Positions 23,637 to 31,808 of a DNA stretch of 53,159 nucleotides are shown here, piece after piece. This DNA is from Paenibacillus alginolyticus DSM 5050 = NBRC 15375 (lineage in GTDB: Bacteria > Bacillota > Bacilli > Paenibacillales > NBRC-103111), in assembly GCF_000422905.1 (NCBI RefSeq), contig NZ_AUGY01000057.1, positions 1-53,159 of the forward strand, in the 5' to 3' direction. The notes beneath the pieces are model-generated. The model did not search any database, was not told the origin of the DNA, and was given only the letters and a program-made list of their open reading frames with translations. Each line of letters begins with the position of its first letter. The first letter of the stretch is position 1. The position numbers and the translations under genes are program-made.

Positions 23637-23699
23637 TGAATTGGGAACTGGACGTGTTGTAAGTCGGAGGGAATTTGGATAATTGGAAGCAGGCCTGAG

Positions 23700-23905
23700 C
23701 GTGAAAACCGTACTACATGCATTTTGTGCATCAAAATTGCATGTTGAATGTCTGTTTGGAGGTTTTATATGTAAAATGTGCAGCTAATTTCTCGCAAAAG
23801 CGTTAAAACTCACTTTTTCCAGGAAATTAACTGTAGGAAATGCAGCTAATTCATAAACAAAGCAAGCTGAATCAAAATTAGCAGCACGTTTTACATCAAA
23901 AGGCG
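23700..23905. repeat. Second cluster of short TGCA-type repeats
   Basis: Contains 'ATGCATTTTGTGCAT', 'AAAATGTGCAGCTAAT' and 'CTGTAGGAAATGCAGCTAAT', the last matching CTGTAGTTTTTGCAGCAAAA at 13170 in layout. The rest of 23640-24100 has no gene I can support; 23990-24075 is C-rich and G-poor. Confidence 0.5.
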
Positions 23906-24108
23906 TTGAGAACTTACGTATGCCGCGCAATAGACGGAAGGTGCTCGACACTGTGAGGACGGATGCTAGTTAGCCGAATACTTCTATTGTGTTTCTCACC
24001 CTTCTTCGCCTTCTCGCCTCCGCACCTCCCACACGTCAACCACAAGTCGCACCGCGGCACATTTACCCACCTAAAAAAAACACAAGTGAGGGAAAAGCCA
24101 ATCCATTG

Positions 24109-24125
24109 TTGCAAGCGCTTTAGCA
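24109..24125 (+). promoter_or_regulatory. cre/LacI-like operator with overlapping promoter, importer 1
   Basis: TTGCAAGCGCTTTAGCA, a near-palindrome close to the CcpA cre consensus. Its TTGCAA could also serve as a -35 box with GATATA 17 bp downstream. It matches TTGTAAACGCTTTTACAA at 26116 in form. Confidence 0.5.
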
Positions 24126-24175
24126 GGATACGATATAGGTATAACATCAGCGAAGAATAGTGAGGGGGGCCAAGG

Positions 24176-25138
24176 ATGGCGGTCAACGCACAAGCGGTTA
24201 ATAAGATGAATCAGCGCTCGCAGGTACGGAAAGGTAGATCCTTTCTGCGAACGTTCTGGAAGTATAAGGCGCTGTATTTAATATCGCTGCCGGGGATTTT
24301 GTATTTTATTGTTTTCAAGTATGTACCCTTGTTAGGTTCAGTCATTGCTTTTCAAGATTACAACATTTTTGATGGCTTCACGGGAAGTGAATGGGTTGGG
24401 TTCGAACATTTCATTCGGATGTTTGCCCACTATGACTTCCTCAAGATTTTGAAGAATACGATTCTGATCGGCATTTACGATTTGGTACTGGCTTTTCCAG
24501 CGCCAATCATACTCGCCTTGCTGCTTAATGAGCTGCGCGTTGTAGTGTACAAGCGGTTACTTCAAACCGTTGTTTACATGCCTCACTTCTTGTCGTGGGT
24601 TATTGTGAGCGGGATTGCGATCGGTATTCTATCTCCTTCAACGGGAGCTTTGAACCATCTCATCACTTGGCTAGGTTTCGAGCCGATTTATTTCATGGGT
24701 GAAGAGTCATGGATTCGTACAGTGCTCATTTCTTCGGGTATTTGGCGTGATTCCGGCTACGGTACGATTATTTATTTGGCTGCTCTGGCAGGGATTAATC
24801 CGGATCTATATGAAGCTTCTGAGGTGGATGGCGCGAACCGCTGGAGACAAACCATTTCAATTACTCTCCCGTCGCTTCTACCAACCATTATGATTTTGTT
24901 CCTCCTTCATATCGGTAAATTCTTAGACTTTGGCTTCGAACGTGTTTACGTGTTCCTGAACCCGCTAAATAAGGAAAATGGTGAAATTTTAGACACGTAT
25001 ATCTACACTGCGGGGTTGTTAGGTCAGCAGTTTAGCTATACGACGGCGATTGGACTTTTCAAAGCACTTGTTGGCGTGATTTTTATTGTTACGGGTAATA
25101 TTTTAAGCAAAAAAACAACGGGTGAAAGCTTGTACTAA
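24176..25138 (+). CDS. Carbohydrate ABC importer 1, permease (LplB/YteP type)
   Basis: 320 residues, six membrane spans, with the cytoplasmic EAA loop 'EASEVDGANRWRQTISITLP' that docks the ATPase. The N-terminus 'WKYKALYLISLPGILYFIVFKYVPLLGSVIAFQDYN' in outline is characteristic of the LplB/YteP group, which imports complex oligosaccharides or oligo-uronides. GAGGGGGG precedes the ATG. First gene of a unit with a second permease 18 bp downstream and the binding protein after it; no ATPase is encoded, so a shared MsmX-type ATPase elsewhere is likely. Confidence 0.9.
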   Translation: MAVNAQAVNKMNQRSQVRKGRSFLRTFWKYKALYLISLPGILYFIVFKYVPLLGSVIAFQDYNIFDGFTGSEWVGFEHFIRMFAHYDFLKILKNTILIGIYDLVLAFPAPIILALLLNELRVVVYKRLLQTVVYMPHFLSWVIVSGIAIGILSPSTGALNHLITWLGFEPIYFMGEESWIRTVLISSGIWRDSGYGTIIYLAALAGINPDLYEASEVDGANRWRQTISITLPSLLPTIMILFLLHIGKFLDFGFERVYVFLNPLNKENGEILDTYIYTAGLLGQQFSYTTAIGLFKALVGVIFIVTGNILSKKTTGESLY

Positions 25139-25156
25139 GACGGAGGTGAACGCTTT

Positions 25157-26038
25157 ATGAATCGCAAGCCGACAGCCGGCTGGCAAGTTTTTAACTTCTT
25201 TAATGTGCTATTTCTGACTCTTCTATCGCTAGCGATGCTCCTGCCGTTCTTAAACGTGCTGGCCCAATCGTTCAGTTCTTCGGAAGCCATCGTGAATGGG
25301 AAGGTATTATTCCTACCTGTTCAATTTACATCGATCAACTATCAATATGTGTTTAGCGATGCGGCAATCTGGCGTTCTTTCGGAGTGACCGTGTATATTA
25401 CAGTAGTGGGTACCCTGATCAATCTGATCGCCACGGCATCACTTGCATATCCGGTGTCTCGACCAGAGTATGCTGGCCGTAACGTTGTCGTTATTATGGT
25501 TCTCATTACGATGGTTTTTACAGCTCCACTGATTCCAAACTTTATTTTGATGAAAAATTTACACCTGACGAATTCGCTTTGGGCTTTATTGCTTCCAGGT
25601 GCAATCAGTGCTTTCAATTTTTTCATTATGCGGTCCTTTTTCTTGCAAATTCCGAGTGAGCTGATTGATTCCGGACGTATCGACGGCTGCTCCGAGCTTC
25701 GCATGATCTGGAATATCATTCTGCCTTTGTCCAAACCCGTGATGGCCTCTCTGGGGATCTTCTATGCGGTGGGTCACTGGAATACGTACCAAAGTGCACT
25801 GTACTATATTAACAAGCCTGCCTTATGGCCGCTTCAGGTAAAGCTTCGTCAATTGATTGTGTCTGAGGATATTAGTATTGATCCGAACGCTTCCCAATTC
25901 AGCGGACTTGCTCATATGGATCCGGAAGGCATCAAGATGGCGACCATTATTATTGCGACGATCCCCATTATTCTTATCTATCCGTTCTTGCAGCGTCATT
26001 TTGTCAAAGGAATGATGGTTGGTTCTGTAAAATCTTAA
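25157..26038 (+). CDS. Carbohydrate ABC importer 1, permease (YtcP type)
   Basis: 293 residues, six spans, with the EAA-loop sequence 'DSGRIDGCSELRMIWNIILPLSKP' in outline. It pairs with the LplB-type permease just upstream to form the membrane channel. The C-terminus 'FVKGMMVGSVKS' is typical of this group. GGAGGTG is about 8 nt before the ATG. The intergenic space after it carries a second operator-like palindrome, so the binding protein can have additional control. Confidence 0.9.
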   Translation: MNRKPTAGWQVFNFFNVLFLTLLSLAMLLPFLNVLAQSFSSSEAIVNGKVLFLPVQFTSINYQYVFSDAAIWRSFGVTVYITVVGTLINLIATASLAYPVSRPEYAGRNVVVIMVLITMVFTAPLIPNFILMKNLHLTNSLWALLLPGAISAFNFFIMRSFFLQIPSELIDSGRIDGCSELRMIWNIILPLSKPVMASLGIFYAVGHWNTYQSALYYINKPALWPLQVKLRQLIVSEDISIDPNASQFSGLAHMDPEGIKMATIIIATIPIILIYPFLQRHFVKGMMVGSVKS

Positions 26039-26115
26039 GGTTGCATGAAATCAACAATTTCTACAGCATTCTAAAAAAAAGACAAATCGAACTAAAGACA
26101 TTCCATATCGGCAAT

Positions 26116-26133
26116 TTGTAAACGCTTTTACAA
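26116..26133 (+). promoter_or_regulatory. cre/LacI-like operator upstream of binding protein 1
   Basis: TTGTAAACGCTTTTACAA: perfect 7-bp arms TTGTAAA / TTTACAA around CGCT, 51 bp before the start codon. It resembles the site at 24109. Confidence 0.6.
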
Positions 26134-26183
26134 TGAAGATGTGAATGCGTTCATATCTTAGTGAAATGAAAAGAGGGGTAGAA

Positions 26184-27767
26184 ATGAAAAAATGGATTCC
26201 CACCACGATGGCAGCCGTAATGATGGCCAGTTTGCTGGTTGCTTGCTCTTCTAAACCCGCTGAACAATCGGCGTCAAACGCTGCGGCTGGCACATCAAGC
26301 GCAAAGCCTGCTGAAAAAACGAAATTCTCCATCTCCTTGCGTACACTCGCATTCGGACATGTAGAGAAGTCGCCTGATATTAATCAAGACAAATGGGTGA
26401 AAAAGTTAGAAGAGATGACGAACTCGGATATGAATATCGTACTTGTTCCTCACAAAGAATATGAGCAAAAAATGATTCAGATGTTTGCAACCAATGACAT
26501 TCCTGACGTTGTACAGGGTAGTGGTGGCGTGAACGGTAAAGAAATGGCAGGTTCCGTGAAGGCTGGCGTGTTCACGCCGCTTGATGAATTGTTGAAGAAG
26601 TATGGACCGAATCTGCTCAAAAAAGTGCCGAAAGACGCTTGGGATAACGTTACTTACCAAGGTAAAATTTTCGCCATTCCGGAATACTTGTCCAACCCTT
26701 CCCGCCGTGCCATTTTCATTCGTAAAGATTTACTCGACAAAACAGGCCTAGGGGTTCCAAAAACGGTTGACGAGTACATGGCAGTACTTCGCAAGTTCAA
26801 AGAAATGGGCGTTGAGAACCCGTACATGGGTCGTGAAAACTTCAAGTACGCAGACTCCTTCTTCGGTGCTTATGACGTATTTCCTTACTTATCCATGTTC
26901 GAGAAATCAGGCGATCAAGTTCTGCCTAAATTCTTCGACACAGAGAATATGACGAAAGCGCTGCAAACATACAAAACAATGTTTGATGAAGGCCTGATCA
27001 ATAAAGAGTTCGCAACGATCAACGCCACAGTATTCAAAAACACTATTCTTGCGGGTAAAGCAGGGATGTGGTCCATGAATGCAAATGAATTGCTGCAATG
27101 GGAAACACAGCTGAAAACAACGGTTCCAACGGGTGATATCGAGATTATTGCATCTCCGACAGGACCAGATGGCAAAGGCGGTCACTACTTGTATGGACCT
27201 GCGCCGCGTGCTTACTTTATCAATAAAAATGCTAAAAATGCTGCGCAAATTATTCAGTTCTTCGATTGGATGATGTCGGATGAGGCAGAGAAATACTTTA
27301 CATTCGGTATTGAAGGTGACACGTACAAAACGGTGGATGGCAAAATCGACTACAAAGCCCCAACAGATACAGCGGGTGTCGATGAAGAGCGTTACCGTCA
27401 ATCCTTCTTGTGGCTTGTCCAAGATACGACTTATAATAAAGGGACACTTAGCTTGTCAGAAGAAGGTAAGAAATTAATGAATGTCTACGATACAACGTTA
27501 AAAAATGAAGGGCGCGACGGTATCAGTTTCGAGCCACGTCTTGAATCTTTAATGAAAAATCCTGACATTTCGCCGCTTTCCGACCAAGCACCTCCAGTCA
27601 TTCTCCAGCACATGGTGAAGATGGTGTACGGCAAAGAGCCGATCTCCGATTGGCCGAAAGTATTGGAAGAGTGGAAATCCAAAGGCGGTAACGAAGTAAT
27701 CAAGGAAGCAACAGAGAAATTCAATAGTAAAGATTCCGGTACGACCGTGTCGATGCCGCGTAAATAA
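26184..27767 (+). CDS. Carbohydrate ABC importer 1, solute-binding lipoprotein (about 527 residues)
   Basis: Signal peptide with lipobox 'LLVACSS', so it is anchored by a lipidated Cys on the outer face of the membrane. The size (over 500 residues) and segments such as 'NDIPDVVQGSGGVNG', 'YLSNPSRRAIFIRKDLLDKTGL' in outline and 'PRAYFINKNAKNAAQIIQFFDWMMS' fit the large binding proteins that go with LplB/YtcP permeases. The ATG at 26184 is preferred, with AGAGGGG 7 nt upstream; the ATG at 26145 lacks a site. Substrate is unknown; the lyases 4 kb downstream suggest oligo-uronides. A hairpin (27791-27820) separates it from the regulator gene. Confidence 0.92.
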   Translation: MKKWIPTTMAAVMMASLLVACSSKPAEQSASNAAAGTSSAKPAEKTKFSISLRTLAFGHVEKSPDINQDKWVKKLEEMTNSDMNIVLVPHKEYEQKMIQMFATNDIPDVVQGSGGVNGKEMAGSVKAGVFTPLDELLKKYGPNLLKKVPKDAWDNVTYQGKIFAIPEYLSNPSRRAIFIRKDLLDKTGLGVPKTVDEYMAVLRKFKEMGVENPYMGRENFKYADSFFGAYDVFPYLSMFEKSGDQVLPKFFDTENMTKALQTYKTMFDEGLINKEFATINATVFKNTILAGKAGMWSMNANELLQWETQLKTTVPTGDIEIIASPTGPDGKGGHYLYGPAPRAYFINKNAKNAAQIIQFFDWMMSDEAEKYFTFGIEGDTYKTVDGKIDYKAPTDTAGVDEERYRQSFLWLVQDTTYNKGTLSLSEEGKKLMNVYDTTLKNEGRDGISFEPRLESLMKNPDISPLSDQAPPVILQHMVKMVYGKEPISDWPKVLEEWKSKGGNEVIKEATEKFNSKDSGTTVSMPRK

Positions 27768-27790
27768 GCTCATCTGCTGAGCATAACCGC

Positions 27791-27820
27791 CTCCTCACGT
27801 GCCCACCAGCCCGTGGGGAG
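27791..27820 (+). repeat. Intercistronic hairpin after binding protein 1
   Basis: CTCCTCACG pairs with CGTGGGGAG around a 12-nt loop; a small GCTCA/TGAGC hairpin precedes it. No T-run, so it is more likely to stabilise or process the mRNA than to terminate it. Confidence 0.6.
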
Positions 27821-27856
27821 CGTGCATTTCATAAGGGTTTGAAAGGAGCACTCCTC

Positions 27857-28897
27857 ATGTACCGCATACTCATTGTCGATGACGAACCGATGATACGCAA
27901 AGGCTTACAGAAACTCGTTGAACAATCGGAGCTCCCCATCGAAAGCCTGCGAACGGCTGAGAATGGCGTTGTCGCGCTGCAGCGGATTCAAGAGGAACGA
28001 CCTGACTTCCTGTTCACCGATATTCGGATGCCTAAGATGGACGGGCTGGAATTATGTGCTCGTGTTGCAGAAATGGATGCGGACATCCAAGTTGTGGTCA
28101 TTTCCGGCTATGGTGATTTCGAATATGCGCAGAAATGCGTCTCATACGGGGTGAAAGAGTACTTACTGAAACCCGTCAACATTAAGGGATTTCAGCATGT
28201 GTTAGAAAAGCTAATTCGTAACCAAAGTAAAGTAAGCTCCGAATCCTTCGTTGCTGTAACGAAGCTCGAACAGTGGGCAGGCCGCATGGAGCAAGCCGTA
28301 TGGATGCTGCAGCAGGCGGAATTAAATTTCGTTGTAGAGGAAATTCAGGCAGAGCTGAAGGCCAATAAGCTTAAGCTCAATCGGGTTAGTGATATTTTGC
28401 AAGAAATCCACACCCTCCTGCACCAAAGGTTGAATGTGAGAGATGTCTATTTCATCCAGGGTGAGCTTGATTTAACCGGTGCTGTGAGCGAAGAGGAAGC
28501 GTGGCTTCGTTTCACGACCGCGATCAGCGGGTATCTGGATGAGCTTCGAATCAAACGCAAAGGCAAGCTTAAGGACCCTGTTGAGGAAGCCAAGCACTAT
28601 ATAGAGACGCATCTCGCTGAGGAAGTATCTTTAGAAGAGGTGGCTGACTTTATCGGGCTTAATCCTTCTTATTTCAGCCAACTGTTTAAGCAAAGTACGG
28701 CAGAAACGTTCGTGCAGTACCGCACGCGCAGACGCATGGAGAAGGCGAAGAAGCTGCTTCAACAGCCGCAGTGGCGAATTACCGATATCTCGGGTGAGGT
28801 CGGTTACGCCGATCATCCTCATTTTACAAAAACATTTAAGAAATACGAGGGCTGCCTTCCTTCTGAATATCGACAACAAATGGGTATCCGTTCATGA
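27857..28897 (+). CDS. Response regulator, REC plus AraC-type HTH (YesN-like)
   Basis: 346 residues. The receiver domain has acidic residues D8/D9, phospho-acceptor D55 in 'LFTDIRMPKMDG' and Lys in 'YLLKPVN'. The C-terminal AraC/XylS double helix-turn-helix includes 'LNPSYFSQLFKQSTAETFVQYRTRRRM' in outline and 'DISGEVGYADHPHFTKTFKKYEG'. The ATG at 27857 follows AAAGGAG by about 8 nt. It overlaps the kinase gene by 4 bp. As in other YesN systems it likely activates the adjacent transporter and glycan genes when its kinase detects sugar. Confidence 0.93.
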   Translation: MYRILIVDDEPMIRKGLQKLVEQSELPIESLRTAENGVVALQRIQEERPDFLFTDIRMPKMDGLELCARVAEMDADIQVVVISGYGDFEYAQKCVSYGVKEYLLKPVNIKGFQHVLEKLIRNQSKVSSESFVAVTKLEQWAGRMEQAVWMLQQAELNFVVEEIQAELKANKLKLNRVSDILQEIHTLLHQRLNVRDVYFIQGELDLTGAVSEEEAWLRFTTAISGYLDELRIKRKGKLKDPVEEAKHYIETHLAEEVSLEEVADFIGLNPSYFSQLFKQSTAETFVQYRTRRRMEKAKKLLQQPQWRITDISGEVGYADHPHFTKTFKKYEGCLPSEYRQQMGIRS

Positions 28898-30738
28898 AAA
28901 GAAAGACGCTGTCAGGTCAAATTTATACGTACTTTCTCATTGTGATCGTGCTGTCACTTTTGTCCGTAGGCGCTGTATCCTATTGGCAATCATCACGGGC
29001 GTTAGACGACCAAGTGAAGCAGTATATGGAGCAAATGGTCGACAGTGCGAACTATCAGACTGATAGTTATTTGCAGGCTTACGAGCTGCTTAGCAATGCC
29101 TTTTCATCCAACTCCGATGTGCGCGCTTTCATGGAAATTAAGCCAGATGACGCGTATGAGTATTATGTGTATTCGGATAAAATCAAGAAATTTTCGGAAT
29201 CTTCCGTTCAGTCCGTTGTCACCTTGTACAAACAGTTGAACATGATTTATGTCGTCGGCCAACATGGGCGTTCCTTCATTTATGAGAATCAGAATCTACT
29301 GAACTTCGATCCGGTGCTCGTACAAGAACAATTTGATAACCTGATGAAAATTGCGGGTGACGGGAAAATTGCGCTGCTGAATATGAGCATACGTCCAATT
29401 GATCAAGGAACTGTCGTGACGATGGCTCGTAAAGTCAGAGGACCTTCTTATGGCGATGAGAATCGCGGGGTTGTTGCCATTGAAATCAAGTTAGCGGAAT
29501 TGGCGAAAACGTGGGATCGTGTCAGCTTGGGTAAAGAAGGCTTTTTCTTTATCGTCGATGATACCGGGAACTACATTTACCCGCCTTCCATGGGGCTGCG
29601 GAAGCCTCAAGATGAACTAGCATCGCTCGTTTTGGCGAGCGGTAATCAGACATTCCTCCATAAATACAATGGAGAAGAACGTATGTTTGTATCAAGGAAA
29701 TCCGGTTACTCCGATTGGAATCTTGTCGCATCGATGCCAGTTGAAGAACTGCACCGCCCAGCAGATACGATTCGAACGACGACCATCATCGTTGGTCTGG
29801 TTACATTGGCTATCGCATTATGGCTAGCATACCGTTTCGGTAGGTCTATTATTGCCCCCATACGAGGGCTGAAAGACAGCATGCGGGAAACAGAAAAAGG
29901 AAACTGGCAGTACATCGACGAGATTGGTCGAACGGATGAGATCGGCGGACTTATTCACAGCTACAATCTAATGGTGACGCGTCTTTCCGATATGATCAAA
30001 CGGGTGTATGAAGCCGAGCTGGAGCAGCAGAAGAACCAGCTTGAGCTAGGTGAGACGAAGCTTGAACGGCAGCGGGCAGAATTTCAGTCCTTGCAGCTGC
30101 AGATCAATCCGCATTTTTTATATAACACGTTGGAAACGATCAATTGTTATGCAATAGTTCAGGATTCCAGTGAAATTACAGAGATGGTAGAAGCAATGGC
30201 TTTCATGCTCCGCTACTCGGTGCAGACGAATTTAGAAGAAATTACAGTAGCGAATGAACTGAATCATGTACGCAATTATATGATTGTTTTGCAGCACAGG
30301 ACGGGTAAAGAGTTTGAAATTGATGTCGCGATCCCGCCAGGCTTGCTTTTGGAAAAGATGGTTCGGCTGACTCTGCAGCCGCTCATCGAAAATATTTTTC
30401 AGCATGCATTCCCAGATGGTGTGGAACCGCATCATTTCATGCGTATCGATGCTCGCAAAGAAGGCGGATTGTTCCAAGTGTTCATCCAGGACAATGGCAC
30501 AGGTATCAAGCCGGAGAGGCTCGCCGAGCTGCGTACGAAGCTGGAGGAAAACCGCTTGGCGGAGCCGGAAGAGACAGGCGAATCACAAGGTGGCGGCATT
30601 GGACTCATGAACGTCCATCGACGGATTCAGATGGTGTTCGGCGAGGCCTACGGCCTGTCTATTGACAGTGAGTGGGGACGAGGGACCTGTGTGACGATGA
30701 CCATGCCGGAGACGGTGAGGCCTCGGTTGCGTGGGTGA
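28894..30738 (+). CDS. Sensor histidine kinase (YesM-like)
   Basis: 614 residues: span 1 (about 11-32), an extracellular sensing domain (about 33-295), span 2 (about 297-315), HAMP, then the His-kinase domain with acceptor His in 'QINPHFLYNTLETIN' (about residue 408) and ATPase motifs 'DNGTGIKP' and 'GGGIGLMNVHRRI'. This is the YesM/LytS-type kinase layout. Translationally coupled to its regulator by a 4-bp overlap. It probably senses extracellular sugar or a loaded binding protein of importer 1. Confidence 0.93.
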   Translation: MKRKTLSGQIYTYFLIVIVLSLLSVGAVSYWQSSRALDDQVKQYMEQMVDSANYQTDSYLQAYELLSNAFSSNSDVRAFMEIKPDDAYEYYVYSDKIKKFSESSVQSVVTLYKQLNMIYVVGQHGRSFIYENQNLLNFDPVLVQEQFDNLMKIAGDGKIALLNMSIRPIDQGTVVTMARKVRGPSYGDENRGVVAIEIKLAELAKTWDRVSLGKEGFFFIVDDTGNYIYPPSMGLRKPQDELASLVLASGNQTFLHKYNGEERMFVSRKSGYSDWNLVASMPVEELHRPADTIRTTTIIVGLVTLAIALWLAYRFGRSIIAPIRGLKDSMRETEKGNWQYIDEIGRTDEIGGLIHSYNLMVTRLSDMIKRVYEAELEQQKNQLELGETKLERQRAEFQSLQLQINPHFLYNTLETINCYAIVQDSSEITEMVEAMAFMLRYSVQTNLEEITVANELNHVRNYMIVLQHRTGKEFEIDVAIPPGLLLEKMVRLTLQPLIENIFQHAFPDGVEPHHFMRIDARKEGGLFQVFIQDNGTGIKPERLAELRTKLEENRLAEPEETGESQGGGIGLMNVHRRIQMVFGEAYGLSIDSEWGRGTCVTMTMPETVRPRLRG

Positions 30739-30789
30739 GTGGGGTTTTTATCACTGTAGACGGACTTTCGCTAGGTCGTTCCGTCCGCA

Positions 30790-30982
30790 TTAAGCGTGTT
30801 TTATATCGTTAAGCGGGCAGGTTTCCACGAGAGTCATCATTTAGCGATGGAAAACATCGTTTCAGGCGGTAGTAAGGAAGGAAATGGTCGTTTCCCTCAG
30901 AGTTAAGCATGTTTTATATCGTTAAGTGGGCAGGTTTCCGCGGGAGTCATCATTTAGCGATGAAAAACATTGTCTCAGGCGG
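30790..30982. repeat. Tandem repeat, two units with 113-bp period
   Basis: An 80-bp block at 30790-30869 recurs at 30903-30982 with few changes: 'TTAAGC', 'GTTTTATATCGTTAAG', 'GGGCAGGTTTCC', 'GAGTCATCATTTAGCGATG', 'AAAACAT' and 'TCAGGCGG'. The period equals that of the pair at 23411, and both share a TAGCGATGRAAAACA core and an ATCGTTAA block 50 nt before it. Confidence 0.8.
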
Positions 30983-31040
30983 AATCTACAAAGTGATGTA
31001 AGTTGAAATTTTAAATACACATACATGGGAGGTAATTCAT

Positions 31041-31808
31041 ATGAATATCGATTTGACGGGGAAAATTGCACTGGTGACAGGATCTAATGCGGGGATTGGA
31101 CGCGCAATTGCACTAGCTCTGGCTAGCAATGGGGCGAAGGTTGGTGTGAATTGCTTGAATAATGTTGCACAAGGTCAGGAAGTTGTAGCGGCTATTCAAG
31201 CAGCAGGCGGCGAGGCTGTATTAGTACAGGCGGATGTAACGAATTTGGAGCAAATCGATAGACTCGTTAGCGAAGTTGAGCAAGCTCTAGGCGGGACGAT
31301 TGATATTCTCGTGAACAATGCAGGCCATCTCGTTCAGCGTGTGGCGAATTCTGAAATGTTCGAAGAAATGTACAACCGAATTATGGATGTAAATTTAAAG
31401 AGTGCGGTGTTCATGTCCAAAAGAGTGCTTGCCGGCATGAAGGCGAAGGGCTACGGCCGCATCGTGAATATGACATCGGTTGCTGCGCATAACGGCGGAG
31501 GACCTGGTTCCAGTATATATGCAGCTAGCAAAGCAGCCGTACAAACTTTTTCCAAAGGATTAGCCAAGGAAGTAGCGGCAAGTGGAATTACCGTCAACAA
31601 CGTCTCCCCTGGCTTTATCGGCAATACGATGTTCCATGCGACATTCACAACGGACACAGCACGCCAAGCAACTGTAAATGGCATTCCGCTGCAGCGTGAA
31701 GGAACACCGGACGATGTAGCAGGCGCCGTGCTTTACCTTGCTTCCGATCTAGCTGCCTACGTAACAGGTGAAACGATCGAAATCAATGGCGGGATGATGA
31801 TGCGATGA
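31041..31808 (+). CDS. Short-chain dehydrogenase/reductase
   Basis: 255 residues with the Rossmann motif TGSNAGIG, NNAG, the catalytic Ser in 'NMTSVAAHN', YxxxK in 'YAASKAAV', and the C-terminal 'YVTGETIEINGG'. It forms a unit with two heparinase-type lyases, overlapping the first by 4 bp. In uronate pathways such reductases act on unsaturated-uronate products (for example KduD or DEH reductase), and that is my best guess here; the sequence alone does not fix the substrate. GGGAGGT about 7 nt before the ATG is strong. Confidence 0.9.
   Translation: MNIDLTGKIALVTGSNAGIGRAIALALASNGAKVGVNCLNNVAQGQEVVAAIQAAGGEAVLVQADVTNLEQIDRLVSEVEQALGGTIDILVNNAGHLVQRVANSEMFEEMYNRIMDVNLKSAVFMSKRVLAGMKAKGYGRIVNMTSVAAHNGGGPGSSIYAASKAAVQTFSKGLAKEVAASGITVNNVSPGFIGNTMFHATFTTDTARQATVNGIPLQREGTPDDVAGAVLYLASDLAAYVTGETIEINGGMMMR

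Noticed and set aside
26907..27422. Minus-strand frames opposite binding protein 1
   Set aside because: Shadows of the binding-protein gene; Cys- and Phe-rich with no family features.
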